Below, piece by piece: positions 5,987 through 6,357 of a stretch of 6,357 bases of DNA; the first letter of the stretch is position 1, and each line of letters begins with the position of its first letter. Made by a program: the position numbers and the translations under genes. The notes beneath the pieces were generated by a model that searched no databases, was not told where the DNA came from, and saw only the letters and a list, made by a program, of their open reading frames with translations. The stretch covers positions 1-6,357 of the forward strand of contig JBKPGE010000284.1 of assembly GCA_046729215.1 (NCBI GenBank), given 5' to 3'. The DNA comes from JACDAN01 sp046729215 (GTDB lineage: Bacteria > Actinomycetota > Thermoleophilia > Gaiellales > Gaiellaceae).

Positions 5987-6357
5987 TCATTCGCAGCCGA
6001 GCCCGTCGCCGTCGCCGTCCAGGCGATGCGGATCGGATCCGATCACTCGGACCGGCGCGATGCCCATGGCCCGGATGTCGGCGCAATCGAGGTCCGGGGG
6101 ATAAGGCGGAACGCACCCTCCCGCGTAGTTCGGGTCGCACTTGCCGCTTGTCGGCGCCGTCCGGGACGGCGGGCCGCTCTGGCCCGTCGCTACGGCCCGG
6201 AACGGATCCAGCGCTGTCCGGGGACAGGCCCTCCAGAGGCCGCGCCTCGCGGCCTTTGCGTTCTGAGCGGACCGCATAAGCGAGCCGGCGTACCGGCCTC
6301 GGTCGCCTCGATAGAAGTACGGCGCGGCCGCGCCCCGCCGCGTGAGCTCGAGGTTCA
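5987..6357 (-). CDS. Thermonuclease (SNase-like) with C-terminal Excalibur calcium-binding domain, partial (5' end missing)
   Basis: The minus-strand frame is open from the right edge (first full codon 6355-6353) to TGA at 5989-5987, giving 122 visible residues of a longer protein. Fragment residues 1-41 (NLELTRRGAAAPYFYRGDRG, then RSAQNAKAARRGLW) match the end of the staphylococcal-nuclease fold, where 'LV..G.A..Y' and 'A...A...RGLW' segments are typical. The catalytic Arg/Glu residues would lie off the window. After a Pro/Ser/Thr linker (about 45-72) comes an Excalibur domain at 73-122: CDPNYAGGC, PPDLDCADI, VRVIGSDPH, and the terminal calcium-loop motif DGDGDGLGCE. Such proteins are usually exported and act on nucleic acid outside the cell with calcium; no signal peptide can be seen here because the N-terminus is missing. 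The ATG at 6277 is internal and not the true start, since the match continues upstream of it. It converges on the secreted-protein gene. Confidence 0.88.
   Translation of the reverse strand, partial: NLELTRRGAAAPYFYRGDRGRYAGSLMRSAQNAKAARRGLWRACPRTALDPFRAVATGQSGPPSRTAPTSGKCDPNYAGGCVPPYPPDLDCADIRAMGIAPVRVIGSDPHRLDGDGDGLGCE

Overview
The window is GC-rich (by eye about two thirds G+C, not counted), with G/C-ending codons and frequent GTG/TTG starts. The gene content points to a high-GC bacterium, most likely an actinobacterium. The best taxonomic clue is the nuclease with a C-terminal Excalibur domain at the right edge. The secreted protein next to it is written in a style common in deep-branching Actinobacteria such as Thermoleophilia. 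This placement is an inference from style, not a proven assignment, and a metagenome contig is plausible.

Layout. (1) Bases 1-234 are the last 77 residues of a hydantoinase B/oxoprolinase subunit. (2) Bases 244-2764 are a compact three-gene ABC-2 exporter cassette: one ATPase and two different six-helix permeases, joined by 4-base GTGA and ATGA overlaps. The ATPase frame carries a TAG at 541-543, between the Walker A half and the signature/Walker B half. It is otherwise intact, so it is a point nonsense mutation, a sequencing error or a recoded codon. (3) After a 101-base gap with a GC hairpin, bases 2866-4469 hold a second translationally coupled pair: a 142-residue soluble protein of unknown function and a 392-residue putative zinc metallopeptidase with an HEAYPGHH motif (DUF885-like). 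(4) After another gap, about 4613-5776 encodes an unrecognised secreted protein with a signal peptide and a probable Ig-like C-terminal domain. (5) On the minus strand, converging on it, is the C-terminal part of a staphylococcal-nuclease-like (thermonuclease) protein with an Excalibur calcium-binding domain. Its start lies beyond the right edge.

How the genes work together. The two permeases should form a heterodimeric channel driven by the ATPase, as in DrrA/DrrB-type exporters; the substrate cannot be read from sequence. The 2866-4469 pair is probably co-expressed, but its joint role is unknown. The last two genes encode or probably encode exported proteins, and nothing shows that they cooperate. 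I see no tRNA, rRNA, CRISPR array, insertion sequence or phage gene. I do not see a clear new multi-gene system. The most checkable oddities are the internal amber codon in the ATPase and the coupled unknown-protein/metallopeptidase pair.
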